Assembly (NCBI RefSeq): GCF_018598225.1
Contig: NZ_JAHESF010000019.1
Location: 59,198 to 123,197, forward strand
DNA from: Chryseosolibacter histidinae
GTDB lineage: Bacteria; Bacteroidota; Bacteroidia; Cytophagales; Cyclobacteriaceae
Length of the DNA stretch: 64,000 nucleotides
Reading direction: 5' to 3'
The notes under the pieces were generated by a model. That model was given only the letters and a program-made list of their open reading frames with translations. It searched no databases and had not been told where the DNA came from. Position numbers and translations under genes: made by a program. Below are positions 45,756 through 54,354 of the stretch, piece after piece. Within the stretch, counting starts at the first letter, position 1, and every line of letters starts with the position of its first letter.

Positions 45756-46829
45756 ATGCCCCGCCAGCAAACACTCGTCATCATATCACCTGGTTTTCCC
45801 TCGGATGAGCGGGACACTACCTGCCTGCCGGCACAGCAATTGTTCGTGAAGTCGCTGAACAAACTTTTTCCAGACCTTCGCGTCATCATTGTAGCGCTCC
45901 AGTATCCTTATCGCCGCGACCGGTATCTATGGTTTGGCAATACCGTGATCGCTTTAAACGGCAAGTCCGTGCCCAAGTGGCTGCGGCCGTGGGTGTGGAT
46001 CAATGCCTATTATCAGCTCGAAAAGATCCACAAGCAAACCGGTATCACAGGCCTGCTCAGTTTCTGGTGCCACGAGACCGCCCTGATCGGGAAACTTTTC
46101 GCTTCCAGAAAACGGATCACCCACCGGATCTGGATCAAAGGCCAGGACGCAAGAAAGAGCAACTTCTTCGTGCGCATGATCCGGCCCGCCGCCATCGAGC
46201 TTGTAGCCCTCTCGGAATCACTTGCTGAAGCTTTCGAAAAAAATCATTACGTGAGGCCGGCGCATATTGTGACTAACGGAGTGGATACAGGCATGTTCGG
46301 GAAAAAGAAGGTCAAAAAGGAGATCGATGTGCTGGGCGCAGGTTCACTCATTCCACTGAAGCAGTATTCGATCTTTATCAGCGTTGTGCGGTCGCTCGTC
46401 AAGGTCAAACCCGATCTCAAGGTGGTGCTGATCGGCGCCGGCCCCGAGTTGCAACGCCTGCGTACAGCGATCCAGGAAAACAACCTGGAAGAGCACATCG
46501 TTATGCCCGGAGAAGTGCCACACCAGGAAGTGATCTCGTGCATGGAGCAGGCAAAGATCTTCCTGCATCCTTCTGCTTACGAAGGTTACAGCACAGTTTG
46601 CCTGGAAGCATTGGCCGCGGGATGCCACGTGGTAAGCTTTGTGTCGGCAGAGAAACGCGCCATCGAGCACTGGCATATCGTGAAGAACGAAGCTGCAATG
46701 ACGGCTGCCTGTGCCGCATTGTTACTCTCTGAAACCTCTGATTTCACACCCGTAGCGGTGCACACCATGGATGACAGTGCCCATAAGATGGTAGCGCTGT
46801 TCAATGTGATGACGAGATCACCGCATTGA
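45756..46829 (+). CDS. Family 4 glycosyltransferase (GT-B fold)
   Basis: A 357-residue GT4 enzyme. The C-terminal Rossmann domain has LGAGSLIPLKQYSIFI, VVLIGAGPELQRLR, VMPGEVPHQEVISCM and the EGYSTVCLEALAAGCHVV segment containing the E-x7-E retaining motif. The N-terminus MPRQQTLVIISPGFPSDERDTT is family-like. Its end overlaps the end of the convergent gene by 29 bases. Confidence 0.9.
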   Translation: MPRQQTLVIISPGFPSDERDTTCLPAQQLFVKSLNKLFPDLRVIIVALQYPYRRDRYLWFGNTVIALNGKSVPKWLRPWVWINAYYQLEKIHKQTGITGLLSFWCHETALIGKLFASRKRITHRIWIKGQDARKSNFFVRMIRPAAIELVALSESLAEAFEKNHYVRPAHIVTNGVDTGMFGKKKVKKEIDVLGAGSLIPLKQYSIFISVVRSLVKVKPDLKVVLIGAGPELQRLRTAIQENNLEEHIVMPGEVPHQEVISCMEQAKIFLHPSAYEGYSTVCLEALAAGCHVVSFVSAEKRAIEHWHIVKNEAAMTAACAALLLSETSDFTPVAVHTMDDSAHKMVALFNVMTRSPH

Positions 46830-47895
46830 TCTTCGTGGCAATGGCTTCGAACGAAAGCGCTGCAGCAAACTGATCCAGCACTTTACGCTTCTCCTCCTTC
46901 CTGTCTAGCGTCACACTTTTTTCCAGTACACTGACCAGCGCTGCCACATCGCCACGGGAGAACAGCGCACCACACTTCCCATCACCGGTCATCATGCGGA
47001 AGGCAGGAATGTCGGTAAGCAAGGGAATACAGCCGCACGACATGGCTTCGCACACCGCCACACCACTTCCTTCGTAGTGCGAAGTGGAGATGATAAAATC
47101 TGCCGCGTTGAACCATTGCGCCATCTCATGGTGTGGCACTGCTCCCACCAACTTGATCTGGTTGGTCTTTTTCAGGGCGAGAGCTTGCACGGTTTCGATC
47201 AACGTGTTGCCCGTGAAGATCATGTATAACGTTGCGGACGGGTGACGCGTTGCAAAATCGATAAATGCTTTAAGAAGAGTTTCCGGATCTTTATTCCGAT
47301 CGAGTCTCCCCACCCATAGATAAACAGGATCGCCCTGCACACCGCAGGCAACTTTCGCTGCAGCCGGGTCGGTGGCTGTGAATGTGGACGAAACTTCCAT
47401 TACCTCGTGCACCTTTGCCGGGTCTCTGATCACACCTGCATCCTGCCACATTTTTCCCAACGCAGCTGATGAGAAGAAATATCCTTCCACAAAACGGTCG
47501 GCCCATCGCGCCAGCAAACGTTTATGATATCGCACAGGCCGCTCCGCGTGATGCTGCATAAAATATCTTACCCTGGGGCCAAGCATCAGCCGGAGACACA
47601 ACAATGGCCATGAGAAATGAAGGCCATGAACAATGACCACGTCAGGCCGGAGCGTCTTCACACAATGGTTGACTGTGGAGGGAAGAAGCCGGTGCCAGCG
47701 ACTTACTTTTAAAAAGTGATACTGCGCACCGCCATGCGTCACAACACCTTCATAATCGATACAATGAATACTGCTAACGTCATGCGTTTTGGCCATCTGC
47801 GTAACAATGCCCGTAAAAAAATTAATGGCCTGTAACCATTGCTGCGGATGATGATGCCCGGAAGTGGCGGCATAAGAGACATGAACGATCTTCAT
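46801..47895 (-). CDS. Family 4 glycosyltransferase, minus strand
   Basis: A 364-residue GT4 enzyme with N-terminal KIVHVSYAATSGHHHPQQWLQ, then DVVIVHGLHFSWPLL, VYLWVGRLDRNKDPETLLKAF and SHYEGSGVAVCEAMSCGCIPLLTDIP with the E-x7-E motif. It is the only glycosyltransferase of the locus on the minus strand, and forms a pair with the gene at 47899-49002 (3-base gap). The tail-to-tail overlap with the plus-strand GT4 is 29 bases. Confidence 0.9.
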   Translation of the reverse strand: MKIVHVSYAATSGHHHPQQWLQAINFFTGIVTQMAKTHDVSSIHCIDYEGVVTHGGAQYHFLKVSRWHRLLPSTVNHCVKTLRPDVVIVHGLHFSWPLLCLRLMLGPRVRYFMQHHAERPVRYHKRLLARWADRFVEGYFFSSAALGKMWQDAGVIRDPAKVHEVMEVSSTFTATDPAAAKVACGVQGDPVYLWVGRLDRNKDPETLLKAFIDFATRHPSATLYMIFTGNTLIETVQALALKKTNQIKLVGAVPHHEMAQWFNAADFIISTSHYEGSGVAVCEAMSCGCIPLLTDIPAFRMMTGDGKCGALFSRGDVAALVSVLEKSVTLDRKEEKRKVLDQFAAALSFEAIATKINAVISSSH

Positions 47896-47898
47896 GGG

Positions 47899-49002
47899 TT
47901 ATCGCAGCAACAGGTGAGTAGGCATTCCATGGTCAAGACGCCACTGGGCATAGTACTGGTGGATGTGCGCCAGCGTCAGACCTTCCTTCAATTTTTCTTC
48001 GTGCACCTGCTCGTAAAAATGAATCCGATGGATGCCTGCATCGAACGATCCGGTCTGGTTCAGCTCCCGATAGCGAATCGCCTCCCGTGGCAACGGTATC
48101 TCATACGTCTTCGAAACATGCGGAGCGCAGTTGAACAATGCACGCTCGCGCAGCTCCTGCATGTGATTTTTTCCCAGCGCATACACATCTTTGAATGCCT
48201 GCACATCCATGTACGACAACGCAAGCCTCTTCAACCGGTCTACCTGGCTGTTGGCTTTGCCGTTGAGCCGCAGCGAGCTGATGTAAAATTTTGATAACAC
48301 GGGTCCGTGCAGGTCTGTGGGAAACATATTCATTTTTTCGCCCTCACGAAGTGTGATCAGCGGAATGATCCTGGGCACCGCATAGGCTATCCGCACCATG
48401 TCGTGCAGGTTGCCCGGCAGGTTCACGTTACCAACCGGGTTGGGTCTTATCTTTTCGCGTTGCCTGTTCACAAACTGGTGCCAGGAGCTGATGAACGAAT
48501 GCCGGCCCTGCACACCTTCATAGAACAAAACACGATCTTCGCCCAGCACTTTTTCGTAGATGCGTTTCAGCACCAGCCTGGCCACCGCTTTTGAGTCAGT
48601 GACAAAGCCCGACCACCGGCTGTTCGCCACAAACGGTTGGTGATGGAAATTCAAACAGATGGTATCAGCCCGGTCAAAAGCTTGTTGCGGCTCCCGGGAT
48701 GAAAGCGTGACGGCGATGATCAGTGGTTTGTATCCTATAAACAGGTGTCTCTGGGTAACATCGAGTGTATGATCTTCACCGGAAAAGGTAAGGGTAACAG
48801 CAAGGGGTGAAGACAGCTCTTCCAGTGCTACACAAACGTATTGCTGGGGAATACCAAGGCCGGTTATTAATTTTTTAAAGACGGTGTTGATGTGGAATGC
48901 TGTGTTTGGCTGTTTTAAAATTAACCATCCGTCCAGGAATATAAAAATCGCGTTTTGTAATCGATATTGTGTCAACCGCAAATTCCTTTTCAAAAAATTC
49001 AT
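47899..49002 (-). CDS. Unrecognised protein, possibly flavin-reductase-like split barrel
   Basis: A 367-residue soluble protein that I do not recognise with confidence. The middle contains PRIIPLITLREGEKMNMFPTDLHGPV followed by FYISSLRLNGKANSQVDRL and LSYMDVQAFKDVYALGKNHM. This order (MNxFPxDLHG, then Lys-Ala-x-x-Gln-Val) is reminiscent of flavin-reductase-like FMN-binding domains, but I cannot confirm it. The first 180 residues show no motif I know. It begins only 17 bases from the divergent radical-SAM start, so the true start may be further in or the promoters overlap the coding ends. It is probably co-transcribed with the GT4 gene downstream. Confidence 0.55.
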   Translation of the reverse strand: MNFLKRNLRLTQYRLQNAIFIFLDGWLILKQPNTAFHINTVFKKLITGLGIPQQYVCVALEELSSPLAVTLTFSGEDHTLDVTQRHLFIGYKPLIIAVTLSSREPQQAFDRADTICLNFHHQPFVANSRWSGFVTDSKAVARLVLKRIYEKVLGEDRVLFYEGVQGRHSFISSWHQFVNRQREKIRPNPVGNVNLPGNLHDMVRIAYAVPRIIPLITLREGEKMNMFPTDLHGPVLSKFYISSLRLNGKANSQVDRLKRLALSYMDVQAFKDVYALGKNHMQELRERALFNCAPHVSKTYEIPLPREAIRYRELNQTGSFDAGIHRIHFYEQVHEEKLKEGLTLAHIHQYYAQWRLDHGMPTHLLLR

Positions 49003-49019
49003 TTGCTATCTTAGGAGCG

Positions 49020-50528
49020 ATGAGTGAGGTTCTTCTTTTCAATCCGCGGAGCGCGCGGGCCAAGCACCGGATCCCGAATTCAATTCTCCAGGTAGGCGCT
49101 TCCATCGAGGGTAAATACGATTACGTTTTTGTGGATGGAAATCTCGAGCACGATCCGTGGCAGACCATAGAGCGGCATCTGAAAAAAGGAACGTTCCGTT
49201 ATTTCGGCTGCACCGCCATGCCAGGCCCTCAGCTCAGGCAGGCCATTCCTTATTCAAAGAAGATCCGGGAACAGTTTCCGCAGATCACCATCATCTGGGG
49301 CGGATATTTTGCCTCCAACCAGTATCGCTCCGTGATCGGTGCTCCTTTCGTGGATTATATCATCAACGGCCCCGGCGACGACGCCTTCCCGCAGCTGCTC
49401 CAGGCGCTGGATGAAAAGAAGCCTGTGAACAACATCCAGAACCTGATCTTTAAACAGGGCAACGAGATCATCAAAACTTCCCTGGCGCCGCTGCTTGACC
49501 AGGATAAGCTGCCGCAGCTTCCCTATGAAAAGCTCGCCACTTTCTATCCGCTGAATCGTTACCTCGGAAAGACATTTTTAGGTGCACGCACTGCGGCCTA
49601 TCACTCCAGCATGGGTTGTCCTTTCACATGTTCGTTCTGCGCGGTGGTTCCCCTCTACAATGCGCGGTGGAAGGGAAAATCGGCACAGCTCATTTACAAA
49701 GACATCAAATACCTGATCGATAACCACGGTGCCGACTCGGTTGAATTTCATGACAACAATTTTTTCGTCAGCGAAAAACGCACCGTGGAATTTGCCAGGC
49801 TGATCCGGTCCGAGAACATTTCTTGGTGGGGCGAGGGGCGCATCGACACCATTGATAAATACAGCGATGAGTCACTGGCACAAATGCGCGAGGCAGGTTG
49901 CAAGATGATCTTCTTCGGTGCCGAGACCAGCAACGACGAGCTGCTGAAAAAGATGGACAAAGGAGGCACGCAAACCACGGCACAGATGAAACGGTTTGCG
50001 GCCCGAATGAAAAAGTTCGACATCATTCCCGAATACTCTTTTGTGCTGGGATTTCCCGCAGAAACCGCACAGCAGGTAGAGCAGCAGATAGACCGCGACA
50101 TCGCTTACATCAAGGAGATCAAGAACATCAACCCCGACACAGAGATCATCATCTACGTTTACTCGCCGGTGGCCACCGAAGGCTCAGAGATGTATGAGAA
50201 AGTAAAGGCCGCGGGTTTCAAGTTCCCCGAAAAGCTGGAAGACTGGCTCGAACCGGCGTGGCAGAATTTCGATCTTCGTAAGAATCCACTCACACCCTGG
50301 CTCACAGCTCCCATGGTCGACAAGATCCTTGGTTTCGAAACGGTGCTGAACGCCCGCTTCCCTACGGTTTCTGATTTTCGTCTCACTCCTGTCAAGCGTA
50401 AGATCCTGCATCTGTTGTCTTCCATCCGTTACCAGAAAAGTTTCTACAAGTTGCCCTATGAGCTCAAGGCGCTGCAGCGGATCTGGAAGTACCGCCAGCC
50501 GGAGATCGAAGGATTTAAAATGGAATGA
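49020..50528 (+). CDS. B12-binding-domain radical SAM protein
   Basis: A 502-residue radical SAM enzyme of the same broad class as the 39091 gene. The N-terminal domain (MSEVLLFNPRSARAKHRIPNS, YFGCTAMPGPQL, IIWGGYFAS, YIINGPGDDAFPQLL) resembles cobalamin-binding domains without the DxHxxG histidine. The cluster motif is C200-x3-C204-x2-C207 in SSMGCPFTCSFCAVVP, and MIFFGAETSNDELLKKMDKG follows. The start at 49020 has AGGAG just before it (2-base spacing, which is tight). Its stop overlaps the next start as ATGA. Confidence 0.88.
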   Translation: MSEVLLFNPRSARAKHRIPNSILQVGASIEGKYDYVFVDGNLEHDPWQTIERHLKKGTFRYFGCTAMPGPQLRQAIPYSKKIREQFPQITIIWGGYFASNQYRSVIGAPFVDYIINGPGDDAFPQLLQALDEKKPVNNIQNLIFKQGNEIIKTSLAPLLDQDKLPQLPYEKLATFYPLNRYLGKTFLGARTAAYHSSMGCPFTCSFCAVVPLYNARWKGKSAQLIYKDIKYLIDNHGADSVEFHDNNFFVSEKRTVEFARLIRSENISWWGEGRIDTIDKYSDESLAQMREAGCKMIFFGAETSNDELLKKMDKGGTQTTAQMKRFAARMKKFDIIPEYSFVLGFPAETAQQVEQQIDRDIAYIKEIKNINPDTEIIIYVYSPVATEGSEMYEKVKAAGFKFPEKLEDWLEPAWQNFDLRKNPLTPWLTAPMVDKILGFETVLNARFPTVSDFRLTPVKRKILHLLSSIRYQKSFYKLPYELKALQRIWKYRQPEIEGFKME

Positions 50529-51217
50529 CCGTGCGCCGATCGCTGAAACATCTTGCCTCGCTGGTAATGATCCCCGCGGTGCGCTGGTACCTGCGCAAGG
50601 AAAGAAAGTACACCTACAACGGTATCACTGCTGTGGTTCTGCCTGGCGTTTTTCACCCCGGACTTTTTTCAAGCACCACGTTCCTGCTCGATTTTCTGAA
50701 AACACAAAACCTTGAAGGAAAAACATTTCTTGAGCTCGGATGCGGCTCAGGATTGATCTCGGTCACAGCCGCCAGGGCGGGCGCACAGGTCACGGCCAGC
50801 GACCTGAGTATGAAGGCCCTCGAGAACACACGCCGCAACGCTGCACAAAACAATGTTGCCATGAAAGTTGTTTATTCAGACCTCTTCGACAAGATCGGCC
50901 GCACCTTCGACTGGATCATCATCAACCCACCTTATTACGCGCAGCAGCCCAACAGTGACAGCGATCTCGCCTGGTATTGCGGAGAGAATTTCGAATATTT
51001 CAGCAAGCTCTTCGGAACGTTGAAAGAACATATTCACCAGGGTACGGAAGTGGTCATGGTGCTTACAAAAGGATGCGATCTGCAACGTATTTTTTCGCTG
51101 GCCGATGAGAAGGGATTTGCGTTCAACCTCATCCGTGAGAAGAAAGTGATGTTCGACGAAAAAGATTTCCTCTACAGGATCATGCCACTCAGTTCAGCTG
51201 CCGGAGCCCGAGCTTAA
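50525..51217 (+). CDS. Methyltransferase with an NPPY motif
   Basis: A 230-residue class I methyltransferase with ELGCGSGLISV (motif I at residues 70-80) and IINPPYYAQ with NPPYY at 134-138. NPPY marks enzymes that methylate nitrogen in a planar system (N6-adenine, glutamine side chains, guanine). It therefore may act on RNA or protein and not on a sugar, although it is translationally coupled to the radical-SAM gene. Related to HemK/RsmC-type enzymes. Its end overlaps the convergent radical-SAM gene by 29 bases. Confidence 0.82.
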   Translation: MTVRRSLKHLASLVMIPAVRWYLRKERKYTYNGITAVVLPGVFHPGLFSSTTFLLDFLKTQNLEGKTFLELGCGSGLISVTAARAGAQVTASDLSMKALENTRRNAAQNNVAMKVVYSDLFDKIGRTFDWIIINPPYYAQQPNSDSDLAWYCGENFEYFSKLFGTLKEHIHQGTEVVMVLTKGCDLQRIFSLADEKGFAFNLIREKKVMFDEKDFLYRIMPLSSAAGARA

Positions 51218-52211
51218 GGGAGCACACACATTTTTTACAGGTCTCGTCATTACTCATATCGAGATTACGCCTGAAGGCAATGGCCTCGCGGGAATTGAGC
51301 AGGTCCGGAAGATTGTTGTCGTAAATGTTTCCATAAGGCTTGTGAAAGAAACAGGGCATCACCGAGCCGTCGGACTCGATCACGGCAGAAACCCAGGGCG
51401 CATTGCACACCGTTTCCGGGAAATCGGTAAGTCCGTTAATAGCCTGATAATACTGCACGATCTTCTTCATCTTCACCGGCGACTCTGCGATGAACTTCTG
51501 CGCATAAGAGTCTTGCAACGTCTCGAACGATCGCTCCACGATGCTTTCAAGCTCCGTCGTTTCCGCCACCGTCAACGCGATCTCGCTTACCCGTTCCTCC
51601 TGCCAGTGTTCGGGCCGGTTAAAGGCTGCGCTTGAAACATCTGCCGCAAGGAAAGAGATCTGGTCGAGGCCAAGGTCTTTGGCAGCCTGCACAATATTGA
51701 TAAAGTCGGCATAGTTGTATCGTTGCAGCACACAACGCGCGCTCACCCTGAAACCCGGCTTGAGATCTTTCAGCGCTTTCACGCCCGCGGCCAGCTTCCT
51801 GAAACCTTGCGGGATATTCCTGATGCGATCGTGGATGCTTTCGCTTCCGTCGAGCGACACGATAACATCGCGGAAATGATCCACGATGGCTTGTGCATTT
51901 TTTTCCAGCAGCAACCCGGTAGAGAGCAGCGTGATGCTGATGCGTTGTGCTTTCAATACCTCGCAGAACTGCCACAGGTTGGAGTGCATCAGCGCTTCAC
52001 CACCCGAAAAAACCACTTCGCGCACGCCCAGTTTTTTAAAATGCACGGCATGCTTTTGCAACTCCTCCACTGACAGCTCGCGCTTCTCATGGTTGGCCTT
52101 CCAGATATCGCACATCACGCACCGGCAGTTGCAACGGCTGTGCGGCATCAGCACGATTACGGGAAGGTTGTAGATCCTATGGGTGGCGAAAGTCAGCAGC
52201 CTCTTGAACAT
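51189..52211 (-). CDS. Radical SAM protein with SPASM-like C-terminus
   Basis: A 340-residue radical SAM protein with the cluster motif C27-x3-C31-x2-C34 in PHSRCNCRCVMCDIW, then VVFSGGEALMH. The C-terminal part has extra cysteines: ETVCNAPWVSAVIESDGSVMPC (in register), then ETCKKCVC. These suit an auxiliary iron-sulfur cluster as in SPASM/twitch enzymes. Such enzymes modify peptides or small molecules; no peptide precursor gene was seen nearby. It ends convergently with the NPPY methyltransferase gene. Confidence 0.88.
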   Translation of the reverse strand: MFKRLLTFATHRIYNLPVIVLMPHSRCNCRCVMCDIWKANHEKRELSVEELQKHAVHFKKLGVREVVFSGGEALMHSNLWQFCEVLKAQRISITLLSTGLLLEKNAQAIVDHFRDVIVSLDGSESIHDRIRNIPQGFRKLAAGVKALKDLKPGFRVSARCVLQRYNYADFINIVQAAKDLGLDQISFLAADVSSAAFNRPEHWQEERVSEIALTVAETTELESIVERSFETLQDSYAQKFIAESPVKMKKIVQYYQAINGLTDFPETVCNAPWVSAVIESDGSVMPCFFHKPYGNIYDNNLPDLLNSREAIAFRRNLDMSNDETCKKCVCSLKLGLRQLN

Positions 52212-52276
52212 GCTGGAAATTAAGAAAGAAAGTGCTACTTCTCAGGTGCACCCGTTGTACAAATTTGGTGACGCTT

Positions 52277-52303
52277 GGTTGCCGGTTACCAGTTACCGGT
52301 TTC
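52277..52303. repeat. Heptamer tandem repeat (GGTTACC type)
   Basis: Units GGTTGCC, GGTTACC, AGTTACC, GGTTTCG. The AGTTACC/GGTTACC units are partly self-complementary. Confidence 0.65.
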
Positions 52304-52370
52304 GGAACATATCCATTTGAAGGCGTATTTTCATATCACAAATACGAAAATACAATCGGAGAATTATAGC

Positions 52371-52436
52371 AAACTTTAAACTTCAAACTTGAAACTTCTA
52401 ACTTCTACCCTGCCACCCGGCAACTGGCAACCGTTC
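52371..52436. repeat. Heptamer tandem repeat (ACTTCAA type), nine units
   Basis: Units ACTTTAA, ACTTCAA, ACTTGAA, ACTTCTA, ACTTCTA, CCCTGCC, ACCCGGC, AACTGGC, AACCGTT. The run drifts from AT-rich to GC-rich without losing the 7-base step and ends at the stop codon of the ZIP gene. Confidence 0.8.
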
Positions 52437-53202
52437 AAAGCATATACTCGGCAGCTACTGCAACCAGCGAACCAAAAATAGCAACCGCCAGCTTGCGGGC
52501 ATTGAAGCGGTGGTCGGGACTGCTTTCAAAAACAATGGTGGTGGAGATGTGAAGAAAATTACCACACACGAGTGCATACAGGTAGATCAACGCTGTAGCG
52601 GAGATGATCTCTTCGGAGGCGAGGTAGCTGCTCAGCAACAATCCTATGGGAGCGGCGAATGAAAAACCGATCAGGTAAGGCAATGCCCTGCTGCGCGAAC
52701 GAAGCTGAAAGGCCAGCACTGTCATCAAAGCAAATGCTGCCGGGGCGCGATGAAGCGCAATGCCAAGCAGAATGGCGTTCACATCATAGGCAGGTCCCAT
52801 GGTGGCAGGCTCGGCAAGCATGCTCCCTTCCAGGAACGCGTGGATGCAGAGCGCGGTCAGCAGCACCAGCGCAGAAACAGACTGCCGGTGATGGCTGTGG
52901 TGATGATGCCCGTGATCGTGATGGTCATGCGTATGGATATGGCCATGCTCCACACCCGAGGTGAAATATTCCAGCAACTGCTGAAGAAAAAATCCGGCGA
53001 GCACAAACAAGCCGATCAGCTCGATGCCCAGGTGCTGCCTGTACAGCTCAGGCAGAATGTGGATCACCGTGATAGCAAACAGGTAAGCACCTGCAAACAC
53101 CAGCAGCAGCTTGTAGTTTGTATTCTTCCCTTTGGGCACGAGATAAATGAGCAAGCCGGAAATAAGCGGTGTAAAAAAAAGAACAAGCAGTTTAAGCGTC
53201 AT
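52435..53202 (-). CDS. ZIP-family metal transporter
   Basis: A 255-residue membrane protein of the ZIP (zinc/iron permease) family, with helices at about 4-21, 31-48 and 61-78, then a histidine-rich loop at residues 86-105 and five more helices. The conserved H-x3-E type site is in ALCIHAFLEGSML, followed by ALHRAPAAFALM. ZIP proteins move Zn2+ or other divalent metals into the cytosol. The gene follows apbE by 8 bases on the same strand. Confidence 0.88.
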   Translation of the reverse strand: MTLKLLVLFFTPLISGLLIYLVPKGKNTNYKLLLVFAGAYLFAITVIHILPELYRQHLGIELIGLFVLAGFFLQQLLEYFTSGVEHGHIHTHDHHDHGHHHHSHHRQSVSALVLLTALCIHAFLEGSMLAEPATMGPAYDVNAILLGIALHRAPAAFALMTVLAFQLRSRSRALPYLIGFSFAAPIGLLLSSYLASEEIISATALIYLYALVCGNFLHISTTIVFESSPDHRFNARKLAVAIFGSLVAVAAEYML

Positions 53203-53210
53203 ATCTGTTT

Positions 53211-54239
53211 TCAGGGTTCAATATTGATCAGTTCCCGAATGCCCGGCGTAGCATACACCCCCGTTTTTCCATCGGGTGTAGTATAGAGCAGCAAGGCTTC
53301 CAGGTTGGGATGTGTTTTCAGCAATGCTATAGTTTCATCGAGGCCTACCACCATCATGGCGGTATCCCACGCATCGGCGGTAGCACAATCTTCGGCGAAG
53401 ACTGAGGCACTCAGCAACGTATGTTGTACTGGCGAGCCTGTTCGGGGATCGATGGTGTGCCCGTATTTTTTCCCGTTGATCTTGCGGTAATTAAAATAGT
53501 TGCCTGCCGTGGTAAACGACCGGTTGTTGAGCGAAACATAAGCCTTGAAAAACTGGTTGTCGCGGGTAGAATTCGGATCGAGGATGCCGATCTTCCAGTA
53601 ATCGTTACGACTTAGATTTTTGCCACAAGCCACACCTTCGCCGCCCAACTCCACCAGAAAATCGCTGATACCTTTCGAGCGCAGAAACTGTGCGATAACA
53701 TCAGCCCCGTAGCCCTGGCCAATGCCGCCGAAGTCGAGCTGAACACGCGCATCATATTTCCGGATGCTGTCCTTGCTGAGTTGTATTTTTTTATATCCCA
53801 CGAAAGTGCGGAGTGAATCGATTTGCCGGGCATCGGGCACACGCTGCTTTTCAGGACCAAAGCCCCAGGCATTCACCAGCGGCATCACCGTAGGATCAAA
53901 CGCTCCATTCGTAGCCGCTGCAACTTCGAGCGATTTTTTCAGCGGCGCATACAGGTACGGAAGCTTCAGGGCAATTCCCTGTTTACTTTTATTGAAGGCA
54001 GACACTTCTGACGACGGATCGTATGTGTTGATCGACTTGTTCACCAGCCGCAGCAATGAATCAACGGAGGTTTTCAGGTCCCTGTTCTGTGTGTCGAAGT
54101 AAGTAATGTGATAGGTTGTGCCCATGGTCACCCCTTCAATGAAGCGGGGTTCCGGAGCCATCAGCCAAACCGCAATGAAAATCAGTGGCAGGGTGAAAGA
54201 GTGGATAACGTTACACTGACCAATTTGCATGCGCTTCAA
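53211..54239 (-). CDS. apbE: FAD:protein FMN transferase
   Basis: ApbE attaches FMN covalently to threonine of target proteins such as NqrB/NqrC and RnfG in the periplasm. The 342-residue protein has an N-terminal hydrophobic anchor (FTLPLIFIAVWLMAP), then GVTMGTTYHITYF, INTYDPSSEVSAFN, LDFGGIGQGYGADVIAQFL, DFLVELGGEG and the Mg-binding TADAWDTAMMVVG. No Nqr or Rnf genes are in the window. M4 could be the real start. Confidence 0.94.
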   Translation of the reverse strand: MKRMQIGQCNVIHSFTLPLIFIAVWLMAPEPRFIEGVTMGTTYHITYFDTQNRDLKTSVDSLLRLVNKSINTYDPSSEVSAFNKSKQGIALKLPYLYAPLKKSLEVAAATNGAFDPTVMPLVNAWGFGPEKQRVPDARQIDSLRTFVGYKKIQLSKDSIRKYDARVQLDFGGIGQGYGADVIAQFLRSKGISDFLVELGGEGVACGKNLSRNDYWKIGILDPNSTRDNQFFKAYVSLNNRSFTTAGNYFNYRKINGKKYGHTIDPRTGSPVQHTLLSASVFAEDCATADAWDTAMMVVGLDETIALLKTHPNLEALLLYTTPDGKTGVYATPGIRELINIEP

Positions 54240-54354
54240 CCTGGAATAGGCTGTAAAATTATAGATTTTGGCGTAAATGCAACAATGTTGTAAAAAGAAT
54301 AATCGGGTTCGTGATCTGGAAGGGAATGTGTAATTTCGTGTATCAATACAAACT

